A stretch of 64,000 bases of DNA from contig OX485807.1 of NCBI GenBank assembly GCA_950295325.1, positions 31,219,666 to 31,283,665 of the forward strand. The letters are read 5' to 3'. Positions 45,836-57,635 of the stretch are shown here, piece after piece; within the stretch, counting starts at the first letter, position 1, and each line of letters opens with the position of its first letter. This stretch comes from Polytrichum commune (lineage: Eukaryota > Streptophyta > Polytrichopsida > Polytrichales > Polytrichaceae). A program made the translations under genes and the position numbers. Below the pieces are notes generated by a model, which made no database searches, was not told where the DNA came from, and saw nothing but the letters and a program-made list of their open reading frames with translations.

Positions 45836-46576
45836 GTCTCTTGCCAATTTGAACCAATCTTGGAACTACATAGCTTACATTAATCATGTAACGCAACATT
45901 GATGTTTGCATCCTCAAAAATGGATCGGTGATCTAGGATAGATCATTACAACGCCAGCCCGCTTGATTATGTCGAATCTTGATGGAGTAAATCACGAGTC
46001 ACATAACCTAAGCTTACCTAGCTAGTATTCCACATCAGGTGAATTGGATACGCTGCTTTAAGCACGCAAATCTGCACTAAGTTGATGCGATGAAGCTCAG
46101 GATCCAGCTTCATTTCGCCAAATTCCAACAGAAATGTCCTGCCCCCTGTGTTTTAAGTGGGCAATCTAAACGGTTGGAAAGCAGGATGCATCCCATGAAT
46201 GTTGTAGTTGGGGTGTGAACATGAAAAGAGACGAGGATCAGGCAGGATATTGTGCATAAAAAGTTGGCATTCATGAGCTCATAGGCCCTACGAGGAACGT
46301 TCATAAACGTATTTGGGTAAACAGGTAGAAGGGAATCGGTATCGTAGATTTCAAGGCCCACCCACAATAAAGATCATTCAAGACTCAATCCATGCGTGAT
46401 CACTTGAGGCAATACTAGCTAGGTACGTGACCAATTTGCCCATGTGGGATGGCCATAGACCTCCTAGATTTTGCAAGTTTCTCTCCGGCAAGTGGAGTTT
46501 GATTTCGCTTTTTAGGAGTGCACTGCAGGCAAATGTTTAACTTATTTGGGTTCGGGTCATGGCACTCATGTTCTGA

Positions 46577-46920
46577 GGGCCACTTCACACACAAGACTGA
46601 AGGCCCGTGACCATTGTATTCTAAGATCTCTCGTTGGTCGAAAAGGTCGAGATTGTCTAAGTTCACTTCACACTTCGAGAAAGGTGAAGGCCTAAGTATT
46701 CACAAAGAACTTATCATGGATGAAAAGTCTACATGGATTTCTACATGTTACACTATGAATATTTTTTCATGGTCTATCAGAATACAAGTTAAGTGCATCT
46801 CCAAGAGGTGAACATGATACAACTTCCAGCAGACCATGTTCGTGGTATGACATTTGGATGAGAATCAAAGTCCCTCACAGTTACGTGATCACGGCACTTG
46901 GCTTTTGTGTGAAGTGGCCC
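46577..46920. mobile_element. PIF/Harbinger-like MITE, family P, variant (344 bp)
   Basis: Ends are GGGCCACTTCACACACAAGA and TTTTGTGTGAAGTGGCCC. Flanks are TGA (46574-46576) and TAA (46921-46923), one substitution from a TAA duplication. The interior differs from the 500-bp copies, so it is a subfamily or heavily diverged. Confidence 0.8.
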
Positions 46921-47302
46921 TAAAGAACCCACACTTTCTGAACCCATGCTTTAATTAGTGTGCTTATAATTGCAAGGCATGGAGATTTTGATAAACTCTT
47001 TATTAAAGCTTGAATAATCTTTCTTCAAACGGAGTTAGTTTGTATTTCACATGCTTTCTCAAGGCCAGAATTTATAGCCATTCTTTTGGAAGACATGCTT
47101 GAGATCAGGTTCTATCATTGCCAAGGGCCACGGGCACACGTCAAGCCTGACAAATGGATAGGGTCGATAGCTGACAACTTCAAGCTCAACATGTGAGCCT
47201 AGTGATGACCTCGTGATGACACAAAATACATTCCGTTTGCAAAAGATATGAGTAAAAAAAAGAAAGCAAATACCTGCCAAAGGAGTTGCAAAGTCACACT
47301 AA

Positions 47303-47801
47303 GGGCCACTTCACACATGAGCCAAGAGCCGTGACCATGAAATTGTGAGAGCCCCAAAGAAAGTGTTCAAAGGCCGTCCCAACACACCTCCAAAATCATG
47401 TAGTGTGGTCATGGATCCTCAAGTGTACTGTGAAATCATATGTGACCAAGTCCTCAACCAAATGCTATTTCAATGAAGTTCTAGTCATGCAAGTCCTCAC
47501 ACATGATAAAATAAAATAAACCAACGGTTGTGAGCATTCAAAGTGCCATGGTCTCCGGATTTTGTGTTAGACCTACCTCCAAGAGGTGGTTTTTGAAAAC
47601 AATCCAAGTGACCATGAACCATGCTCCATTCGATGCCATGTAGGAATCCATCTAGACCTTGCATCCATCTTGCATTCACATACTCCGTTGGTCCCTCAAG
47701 CATGGTGTGAAGTGAACTTGGACCGGCTCCACCTTTTCCACCAATGAGAGTGCTTGAAGTGAATTGGTCTTGGGCACTCAGTCTCCTGTGTGAAGTGACC
47801 C
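47303..47801. mobile_element. PIF/Harbinger-like MITE, family P, copy 5 (499 bp)
   Basis: Ends are GGGCCACTTCACACATGAGC and TGTGTGAAGTGACCC. It is flanked by TAA at 47300-47302 and 47802-47804. Collinear with copies 1 and 2. Confidence 0.92.
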
Positions 47802-47804
47802 TAA

Positions 47805-50764
47805 ATAGTATAATGTCTCACCCCAACAATATGACACCTTGATTATACGCCACATTTCCCGTCGACCAAACTTTCTACTTTTAATTTACCCTAATATTTT
47901 GACTATGACGCTCGTACTATGACATTTTTAGGCCCGATTTGTCATAGAATAGAGGTAATTAATGTGAGTAAGTGGTGGGACCCATACTAAGAATTTGTCT
48001 TGGGATCGGGGAGTACATGATGAATTCATCAACTCAACTCAGATTGTTTGAAATCTTGGTATCAAAACAAATGTTGCACTTTTGAATATCAAGTTTAGGT
48101 GGAGTTAGGAGTTTAGGGATTGCAATAGCCAACATCAAAATCTCGATATGCAAAGTATAATTATGAATTTGTTGATTTCTCATCTTGGTTCGAAATTTGT
48201 CTTCACACTTGAATCTCACATCTCTTTAGATTGGAGATTTCAATCCTCGCTGACTTATACTCCTAGATTTGCCCTTGCTGCTCTTCACTTTCTTTGCTCC
48301 GGAGGTGATGGCAATCTTGAGTGGTGGATGCTTCTCATTTTGGTTATAATTTCAATGCTTTCAGTGTTGATGACCACAACTAGGTACAAAGCAATTTGCA
48401 CACAATTTGGTAAGCAATGACCTCCTTTACATTGGTTGTGGTCATCGTGCTCGCTTTGTTCAGCTTGCATTGCCCAACCTCATGCCAACTACAATCTTTG
48501 TGTGTTTTCTTTGAAGATTTTTTAAAATTGTAGTATTTGAGGTTTCTTTTCAAGTGACTAAAACTTAATGATATCCAAGAAGGTGGATCCTGATTAGATA
48601 ACATGCAACTATGTGTAAAGTTTTTCAAAAACAGTTGGATGATGAGCCTCAACGAAAGGGTTCTAAGCTCATGTTTGTAAAGTAATGCACGAGTGCATTA
48701 AATCATGGAGATGTGATGAACATGCGATCTTTTATGGATAAATTGAATAAGATGTCATCCTATTCCATTGCCCATTTGTGCATGAAGTATACATCACTTA
48801 ACAGAGTCCCGTTGGTGGTCCAAGTCGAAACCCTTGCAAGCCACCTTGCCATCTCCTCATTTTTGTTCATTGTTCTCATTGTAGTTGTCGGGAACAATGG
48901 AAGAGCGGTGGCCTTGCCGCCACCACCCACATGACCCATGTTGTCCATTTATATATGATTTCAACATAGCGTACTAGAAGAAGTGAAAGTGTGAGTGCAA
49001 ATACAACCATAAAACACTCAAATATACATAGTTTGTACCTGGGGGTGTATCCTTCTTCAAAAGAGCACTAAAGGCATATATTGTGTGCGTGTGTCACCTT
49101 GAAATTAATACCCCTATAAGGTTTTATTTGGGTGCACCCAAAAGGGATAGACTTGCAAAAGGAATAGCAAGAAGTATATATTGCACATGAATACCAAATA
49201 AAATGATGGTAACACCATGACATATGTATACTGTGAAGAAAAAAAAACTTGCAAGCTTTTATAGGCCTCCAATTCTTACAGTAGGTAAAATTACCTTGTC
49301 ATTGCTTAAGGAAGTCATGGCAAATGCTTTCATTCATTATATGTAAGAGGATAAAACTCTTGAAATCCTGAAGTAATAACACATCAACTTGCTTTTGGAG
49401 GAATCAAGAGCTTTGGCGTGCAAGAATTGAGAACTCAAAATACAAGCCTGTACCTAGGGCATGAAGAGGTCAATGGGTCGATGATAATAGATGACCCATC
49501 CATAGATTGGATGAAATATAGAGATGTTGGATGATTCTCTCTAGCCTAAGCCCTACTTAACTTTCTATGGTCTTCTATCTATGTATGCCCTTCTTGGAGA
49601 TTCACTTACATGTATTCCAAATTTTCAAATAAAAGAACACCCTAGCCCTATGTATTTTTTTTGTAACCAACAGTCATATTTAATACCTCTTTTGTGCACC
49701 CACATCCTACAGTGCAATAAATCAAGGTGCACCCCCCCCCCCTTCCCTAAGGTTAACTTGTTTATGTTGCCTTGGAAACAATATACCCCCAAAATTTCCA
49801 AGGTCAATAGCATGCGAATGAAAATGCTTATCATTCATGCTTGCTTCTTAGGGAGCCAATGGTTTTGTTGCGACATGAGGTAGAGGATTTTGTATTATCT
49901 TAGCTAACTAGCCATACCTCTAGGAGTCAAGCCACTACATGAAACTTAAAATGAAGGCTCATGAGGTAGACAACTCTTATTTAATGACTTTTCTTAACGG
50001 AACACCTATAATTATGCGGTATGTGGTTTGGTGTGGCTCCAAGAACAGATTCCAAAAATTTGACATGTGTCTGAAAGAGATTGGACCACACGCTAGAAAA
50101 ATTGTTAACCATTCTAACCTCAATAGTTGACATAATTGGGGAAATCTATATGATCACTTAATGAGCACCAAAATTTTCACTTTGACAATAAATAAGATAT
50201 TCATATGAACTCCAAAAATTACGAGAATAGTGGTTGCAGCCTTGATTTGGATTTGCTAAACATCTCATGCTCATCGCGCGTATCATATCCTAGTCGGGAA
50301 AAAAGTAACCATTGAAGACCCACCTACGTTATATATTATCTGCATCTGGTTCATCGGAGTTAAAAATTCAAGAGCGTTGTGGCAAATCTGTCTTCAAGAT
50401 TGTTGTCGATCCTGCTTCAAAGTAGGAATCATGGCGGAAGCACTTGAAGATGTGTTCAACTTGGCGGAAACTTGGACTTGGATTGTGCTGGAAGGAGGGG
50501 AATTGAAGACATCCGAAACTATGATTGTGCTAGTACGCACCGTGCTGCTCTATGAGAATTCTCATGGCCTTTGGGGAATTTTGACTGTGGTCTTTGAAGC
50601 CTTGCGCTTTGAAATCCCATCTCGGTCGCTCACTCGCTCGCTTGGGTACGTGTATATACCTCCTTCCAATGCTCCGGTCTTCATTGACCCACCATAAAAT
50701 CCACAACCGGGAAGAGCATTTGGAAGCTCAAGAGTCGGCGTACCAAGCCTACGAGCTTGCAAGC
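47805..50764. other. gene-free stretch with old repeat fragments
   Basis: Only incidental short frames. Bases 49990-50270 resemble repeat fragments at 22840-23100 and 23695-23800. There is a poly-C run near 49730-49742. Confidence 0.5.
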
Positions 50765-51640
50765 ATGGGAGTGTGTGCGTGGGGAGTCGCAAATGTGGAT
50801 GATTGCCCATGATGTTTGAGATAATCGTGATGTGTCTTTGCCGGGGTCATTTGAGCTCATCCGATCTTTGTGTGCTCGATGCAACATGTCCATGTGGAAT
50901 AGCATTGGATGTGGCACTCCCATCTCCGTGGACTGATTATATATTTGACTCCATGCATTTTACGAAAACTAGTGTGTGTTCTAAGGTGTTTGTAGAGTGA
51001 TGATAAAAAAAAAACTCATGCAAAAGTGAATAATGCCATGATGAACAGTGTCAATGTTGTCAATGAATGATGTTGCTATGAATAACATTGTCGGTGAATT
51101 GTGCCGGGATGAACAGTTCTTCCTAGATCTTTTAGTGACAATACTTTCATATCACCTTCACTAATATTGCACACTCGCTATTAACCCTCCATGGGAGTGT
51201 GTGCATGGGGAGTCGCAAATGTGGATGATTGCCCATTATGTTTGAGATAATCGTGATGTGTCTTTGCCAGGGTCATTTGAGCTCATCCGATCTTTGTGTG
51301 CTCGATGCAACATGTCCATGTGGAATAGCGTTGGATGTGGCACTCCCATCTCCGTGGACCGATTATATACTTGACTCCATGCATTTTACGAAAACTAGTG
51401 TGTGTTCTAAGGTGTTTGTAGAGTGATAAAAACAAAAAAAACTCATGCAAAAGTGAATAATGCCATGATGAACAGTGTCAATGTTGTTAGTGAATGACGT
51501 TGCTATGAATAACATTGTCGGTGAATTGTGCCGGGATGAACAGTTCTTCCTAGATCTTTTAGTGACAATACTTTCATATCACCTTCGCTAAGATATTAAT
51601 ATCCCCTTCACTAATGTTGCACACTTGCTATTAACCCTCC
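50765..51640 (+). repeat. tandem duplication, 426-bp unit, two copies
   Basis: Copy 1 is 50765-51190 and copy 2 is 51191-51640. Both begin ATGGGAGTGTGTGC and end TTAACCCTCC. They differ by a handful of substitutions and a roughly 24-base insertion in copy 2 (near 51588-51612), so the event is recent. Each contains a 65-codon frame (50803-51000 and 51229-51426) that is identical except for a few residues. I do not take this as a gene: selection cannot be inferred from two young copies. Confidence 0.95.
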
Positions 51641-52101
51641 CTCACTAATTGGGATAATCTGTGTACTAATCCTTCCTTCTCATTCTCGTTTGGGGAAGGT
51701 GGAAGACATGCATGTACAGTTTTGTTGATATAAATATCATGAATGCTCATGTTTCAAAACTCTTCAGTCTTAATTGCACAATTACCCATACCCTAGCCTA
51801 AACAGGCCAATCTACCAATATTCTCTTCATTAATTGCCTTGAAATAGCCTCGGGGATGGCTTCATCCACGTTTCATTACTGCGTCCTCAAATGGTAAGGT
51901 AGTGTCACAAAGCCTCACCCACAGTTCATTCGAGTCCCATTCCAGACGTCGGACAAACAATTCACCCTTTTCAAATAGGAATATACTGAACGAACGTTCA
52001 AACCAATGAAGGAGAAAAATACACGGAAAGAAATCAACATGCAACCGATGCGTCTTTGGGGACGCCTAACTTACTAAGTCGGATCTGACTCAAGTCAAAA
52101 G

Positions 52102-52567
52102 CAGTGATCGGGGAGATTTTTGGGCATGCATAATCGGTTGAGATCCTAGTGTTTGCAAGTCCAACCGGTTACATGTTCACCTATGATCGGGGAGAACCGG
52201 CAGTTAGTTACAAATGAACCGGTTGAGTTTGAGAAATAACCAGTTGAAGTTGGAGACTTCAGGATAATTACTGATCATTTTAGAGGATTCTATAGAATAT
52301 ACCCCAATTTAATAAAGGAAAACCGGAGGATGTCAACATGTAACCGGTCGGATTTAGAATCACTGGGATCTCAATCGATTATGCCCAAAAATCTCCCCGA
52401 TGACTGATGTTCACATCCTCTGGTTTTCCTTTATTAAATTAGAGGTACATTCTATAAAATTCCTCCAAAACGATCGGTAATTTACCTGCAGTCTTGAACT
52501 TCAACCGGTTATTTCTCAAACTCAACCGGTTCATTTGTAACTAACTGCCGGTTCTCCCCGATCATTG
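52102..52567. mobile_element. hAT-like MITE, outer element of a nested pair
   Basis: It begins CAGTGATCGGGGAGATTTTT and ends GGTTCTCCCCGATCATTG. Flanks are GTCAAAAG (52094-52101) and GTCAAGAG (52568-52575), 7 of 8 bases identical. Removing the inner element and one copy of its duplication leaves 232 bp, the family length. The two ends are different beyond the shared GATCGGGGAGA, so orientation can be told. Confidence 0.93.
52181..52406. mobile_element. hAT-like MITE, inner element, opposite orientation (226 bp)
   Basis: It begins CTATGATCGGGGAGAACCGG and ends AAAAATCTCCCCGATGACTG. It is flanked by the exact 8-bp duplication ATGTTCAC at 52173-52180 and 52407-52414. It lies inside another copy of its own family in reverse orientation, which creates a strong hairpin: the inner left half pairs with the outer right half over about 150 bases. 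Confidence 0.96.
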
Positions 52568-52875
52568 GTCAAGAGCGGCCTACGCCCGATTTGTCTGCGG
52601 GTCTTTCACTTCAATTGCAGATTAAGTAACTCAAACCCCAACTTAGGCTAACAGCGGTCAGCAATGTTCCAGTGAAAATTTTGAACACAAGACTGGGGGC
52701 GATTTGAGAGGAAGATCAGTTGCTTGGCGAAAGAGGAAGGGATTCTGGTGAGATCTGCATGGCATGGAAGCAGGGGCTGGCTCATCATTTTGTTTCGTGT
52801 TCGGGTGCAGTAGCCAGAGTCATCATTCCAAGCCCTGCAACGTGAGGCAGGTTGAAAGAGAGGCCGGCAAGAAGA

Positions 52876-53131
52876 GAGAGAGAGAGAGTTGTCGTATGCG
52901 AGCGTATCTCTCATTCATCCAACATATAAGTCACTTGGAATAGTGTGGTTACACTTGGAGGTAATATTTTTGAGTTGATTTGACGCTGGAATTAGTTTTG
53001 AAAGACCTTGAATTGGTATGCTTCAGGTCATTTGAGATGGATTAGCAACAAACGTATACTAGGAGGTCAAGTTTTTGTGTTGGATGGATGGATGAGAGGT
53101 ACGCTAGTATATTACGATAATGCTCTCTTTC
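52876..53131. mobile_element. MITE family W, copy 4
   Basis: Left AGAGTTGTCGTATGCGAGCG, then TCTCTCATTCATCCAACA. Right (inverse) TTGGATGGATGGATGAGAG, then GTATATTACGATAATGCTCT. The left edge merges into an (AG)n run. The core includes GGAATTAGTTTTGAAAGACC, shared with 40880-40910. Confidence 0.75.
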
Positions 53132-53135
53132 CACG

Positions 53136-53279
53136 TTCTAGTATCTAGATAGATAGATAGATAGATAGAAACTCCGGTCCCTATTTAAAGGGGCCGGCGT
53201 GAATGAAGTGTCCGTTCGTATTGTCAAATGACCCGATGCCCACCAGACAAGGGGAAATTTGGACTACTTCTAGTATCTA
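53136..53279 (-). mobile_element. 5'-truncated SINE with 12-bp TSD
   Basis: Bases 53148-53267 match the 3' end of the SINE at 33093-33230, including the TAGA tail and AGAAACTCC, GGGTCATTTGAC-like and CCCTTGTC (minus-strand sense) segments. Flanking copies of TTCTAGTATCTA lie at 53136-53147 and 53268-53279. The tRNA-like head is absent, as expected for incomplete reverse transcription. Confidence 0.85.
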
Positions 53280-53312
53280 CTTCTAGTATCTACTTCTAGT
53301 ATCTACTTCTAG
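53265..53312. repeat. 13-bp minisatellite TACTTCTAGTATC
   Basis: Three and a half units. It overlaps the right-hand TSD of the truncated SINE and is built from the duplicated target sequence. Confidence 0.9.
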
Positions 53313-53319
53313 CAATGAG

Positions 53320-54604
53320 CAAGTACTTAACTTACTCAACCTGAGTGTTCTCATCCATTCACCAACCTTTGCAAGACAGTTATCATGTGACGAAGGCACA
53401 CTTTATACTTGGGGCTGGATTGAGAGCCGCTCCAAACTCTGTAAAATTTGGTCCAATAGGATCACTCGGTTTCATCAAATCCTTCGCGAGGGTTCTATAC
53501 TAGGGTTTGGGCCCGAACACTCACTCATCCGGTGTGTGGCATCCTAGGTGGCACAATTTTGGTGCCAAACCTTTTGGGCCGGCTTTGAAGAGATCTAGCG
53601 AGCTCTCAACATGGGTTGGATTGGGCTCATCCATTGGATAATGAGCATCTCTACCGTTGGTCCGTGGGACGTTGATTCTCTTTACTACACTTTCCCTTGA
53701 GTCACGAAAATTGGGATCTAAAATCATGCCTCATCACTTTACATGTGACAAGGTTGGGCCCGAAAAAGGTTGACAAAGTTGGGTTGGATTGAGGCTTAAT
53801 TGCACGTGAATCAAGCCAGTGCTTAGGCCGGCCCCAAGCTGTGTTTAAAGTGGACCTAAGCTTACCTAAGGTAGATGGGGCTTAAATAGTTACTTCTTCC
53901 GACTCCTAAGATATGAAACATGCAAGTACTTGGTACAAGATGACTGGCAATCCAATCGAGGCCATAGTAACTTTTCTCATAACTTGCGGAGCTCGTATGA
54001 ATATCTTATTCATTTTCAAAGCAAAGATTCTCATGCTCATCAAATGGTCATATTAAATATTAAAATAAATTGTTGATTAATGAATCTAGAATGGGTATCA
54101 TGTATTGAGTACGCAATCCAATCTTTTTAAAACACGTGTATCTTTTTTGGGTATCCATTCTTGGAGCTACATCAAACCACATGCCACTCAAAGATAGGTA
54201 TCATGACAAGAAAAGTAAGCGAATAAGGGTTGTCTACCTTGATGAAAATACACTATAATGAGTTCTTCGGTCCTTGGTGCCCACTTTGTGCTAGTGGCTT
54301 GGGGTTTGTGGAATCTATGTAAACTCGTCCATTGTGGACAAAGAGACTCTAGTAAAAACAAGTCCCTATAATGTTGAGGTCCAACACATTCCACTGGACC
54401 CCGTTAGACTTTTTTATAGTCTTCGATGTCTTTTCCAGAGGCCCAAAAAAAAAAGTTCAATGTGTTTTCACCTCCTAATGGATGACTCTACATAGATATC
54501 ACGAATCCCTAGCATGTGCAAGTGAGAACATCCCCCATGTTTACAATTTTGAAGAGATTTAAATTATGAAGTAACCCTTAAAGGCGGTTAAAGCTTTGTG
54601 TAGT
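53320..54604. other. no gene seen
   Basis: The 68-codon frames at 53521-53727 and 54188-54394 look incidental. Confidence 0.5.
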
Positions 54605-54951
54605 CTCGGGGGGGGGGGGGGCAGTGTGTTAAAAAGTTAAGGATATACTTGCGAACAACCACTATTTTATAGGGGGGTATTACTTTCAATTCTTTTCTTT
54701 TTTCACATGCTATCATTATGTAAATTTCTACTTTGGGTTAATAGAAAAATGGCTTGCATTACTTATAATTCCAAATTGCCTATTATTCCATACCCTATAG
54801 TACTTTAAAGATGTCCAATGCCATTTTGGATACCCTATATTACTCTTAAGTCCAGTTGTAATTTTTTGCCCCCATGTTTTTAATATACCCTATCATTTGT
54901 TCGCACGTATATTGCTACTCCAACCAATAACTACCCCCCCCCCCCCCCGAG
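54605..54951. mobile_element. MITE with G-run ends and 8-bp TSD (347 bp)
   Basis: It begins CTCGGGGGGGGGGGGG and ends in the inverse, CCCCCCCCCCCCGAG. Further inward GATATACTTGCGAACAA matches the inverse of TTTGTTCGCACGTATAT. The exact 8-bp duplication TGTGTAGT lies at 54597-54604 and 54952-54959. An 8-bp duplication suggests hAT, but the ends are unlike the other two hAT families here. Unit boundaries inside the G run may have slipped. Confidence 0.8.
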
Positions 54952-54959
54952 TGTGTAGT

Positions 54960-55583
54960 CTACGTCAATGCATCCATTGGAAAGATGAAACCACTTCAAG
55001 CTATTCTATATAGACCCTCCATAGCTTGATTTTTATTCTTTCATTGAAATGGTTTTTATATTCCCTTGATGACATCAAAGACCCTAAAGATCACTCAACC
55101 TTCCTCTCATCCCATTCCCCAACCTTTGCAAAACAATTATTGATGTGACCTAGCTAATGCAAATATACAATGAGTTCTTGGGGTTCTTTGCACCAACTTT
55201 GTGCTAAGAGTTACACGGGCAATATTTGAATCCAAGAGTGATAATTTGAATGTGCAACATGAGACTACCTATGGACTTGCTCTTCCAATCCTCAAACACA
55301 CGATATCCAACCAAATCGTGCATGCGTGAATTAAGCCAACCCAATTTTATTTTTTCTTTTCTAAATAACGTTTCAAGATGGAGTTTGTGCGGTACACCTG
55401 AGTCCCACCACACAATTCATTTATAAACAAGAAAACAGTCGAACCGTGAGGCTTTGTTCTTTTTTATGAAAGACTACAATTGTAGTTGTACACTTTGCTC
55501 ATGCCAATTCATGATTATTTACTATACCTATAACCAACTTTAGTCAATTACATTTTTTTCAATACATTTTAGGGAACAACTAT

Positions 55584-55631
<48 letters not shown>

Positions 55632-57635
55632 ACTATAGTTAACTACATTTTTTGGTAGGTCAAATCGCAAATAACTATAGTTACGAAAGGCAATTAGTTA
55701 ACTAAAAGTTGAATTAATTGGTTAATTGTCCAAGGTATGCAAGCTTTCACCATCCACGTTAAATAAACTGGACCAAAAATAACAAGAACAAGTAATGTCC
55801 AAATGTGAAACGCAAAGTGGTTAGGAAATTTGCTCTTGAAACGTAAAAGTCAATGCATAGTCTGTGTCCTACAAACAAAGCCAAAAATGAGATGTATAAA
55901 GGATATATTTATATTTATATTTATATAGCATTGTATAATTCGGAGCAGTGAGGTTCACTGAATACCATAAACAGTGTACTGTTCTGACCTGTGAGAGCAG
56001 GAAGTCTCAAACAAAGATAACCAATTCTTCACAGATCTTGATTCTTGTAGGTGGTCTTATGGGAAGTTGGAACAAGCAAGCTTGGCTAGGCATCAATCTT
56101 TGGGTGAATCTTTAGAATGATACATGCAACTTCAACCACCCACTAGGAGTTATTCATGAAGGTCTTGGCATCAAACTCCCCTTGAGTTGGCTACAACGTG
56201 AATTCGAGATCTTATGCATAAAGTTATCCAAGTAATTTTTAATGTTAGAATTACCATACGTAAGAGTAGTGTCAGATTATCAAAAATCGGTTTACTAGCT
56301 TGTCTTTTTGGGATGATTGGGCCAAGCTAGCCTTGCATAGGCAGATGTGGGATTTAGGGTGATGTGTTCTCGTGGACATATCCTATTTTAGATCGTAAGA
56401 GTCTTTCTTGGGGGGATAGCAAGAGGAGATCCAAAGACTTTCACCCAACTTTCAAAATAGGCTCCGGGCATATGATGAGCTCTTGATAGAAAGTTCTCAT
56501 AAAGAAGGATCAAACCCATGGTAAACAACTCTACTAACTTGAGAAGTCTTACTTTGTGTATCAAATGGAAGGCAATTGCGTGCAAGGTCCAACCACAATA
56601 AGGTGTACCAAAGTTGTGTCACATGTCACGATTTCTTCACGGTCCTTGGCACTCCTTTGAATATTTATCATGCCTTAATTTTGAAGTTCACATAAGTTAT
56701 AGTCAAGACTTAGGACACTTATAGATATTGTCATCACTTATGATTAATGCTTTATAAGTTTGATTGGGAAAATTGCCTCAAACGTGAGTCCTTATGAATT
56801 GTAAGGACTCCTTTCTATTTATTCCTTAATAATACACCAATCATGTAACGACACATGATGCGTTGTTAATTCGTGCAACTTTTGCCATAAATTTTATTTC
56901 TAAATGAGTATGAGTTTATTAACCCATAAAGGCCGAGGCAAAAAACTTTATTTGGGCAGTCACCAATGCCCGGACCATACCAACGTGTACATGGTCACAT
57001 TATACTCTTCTACTTTTGAAATGGTGGACAGCTAAAATTTGTGTGAACACTCTTAACATTACAAAGTTATCATCTGTACAATCATATCTATCATACAAAG
57101 TACCGTTTTCTCTTTAATAAATCAATTGATGAGTCATTGTTTTGAGTGATTTTGAGAAGATTTCACTATGGCCTTTTTGGGGGTTTCGGCCTCTTCCAAC
57201 AACCTCCGTGTCCACTCCAACATTACAATCACAGGTTTAACCTCTAGCTCTTACATGTGTCTAGTATGCCCTAGAACCAAGTTCCTGACTTGTAGCACAC
57301 TGATTCGACAGATCATGGTGCGGCAATGGAATGTTTTAATTATATTTTCCATTCCCCCGAGGATCACTAACTTAATTGGAGCGATATCCTATGTTTGAAA
57401 TCGATGAGCGAGGGAACAGGGGTTTTCATTGCCATTACTTTTACTTACGGGGCTGTTAGATTAGAGTAGAGTGGCTCGATTAGGGTTTTAGCCTCCAATT
57501 TTTCATGGTGAACCTAGCTGCCCAATCCCAAACGTGGAGTGCCAGAATGGGACTTAGCATGTTGAGGACAAAATTATGAGGCCGGTGCCCCTTCCTTAAT
57601 ATCTTAGCCCCGTCACAAGCAACTCTGTGGACACC
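54960..57635. other. gene-free stretch
   Basis: Contains a long (CT)n at 55586-55628 and TTTATAT repeats near 55905-55925. No protein-like frame. Confidence 0.55.
55586..55628. repeat. (CT)21 microsatellite
   Basis: An uninterrupted CT run of 43 bases. Confidence 0.97.

Noticed and set aside
50803-51426. Duplicated 65-codon gene pair
   Set aside because: The frames are alike because the DNA was duplicated recently. Nothing indicates coding selection.
52181-52567. A single long hairpin gene or large-TIR transposon
   Set aside because: The inverted symmetry is explained fully by two nested elements of one family in opposite orientation, each with its own TSD.
53145-53175. Independent GATA microsatellite
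   Set aside because: It is the 3' tail of the truncated SINE, as shown by the matching tail at 33091-33105 and the flanking TSDs.
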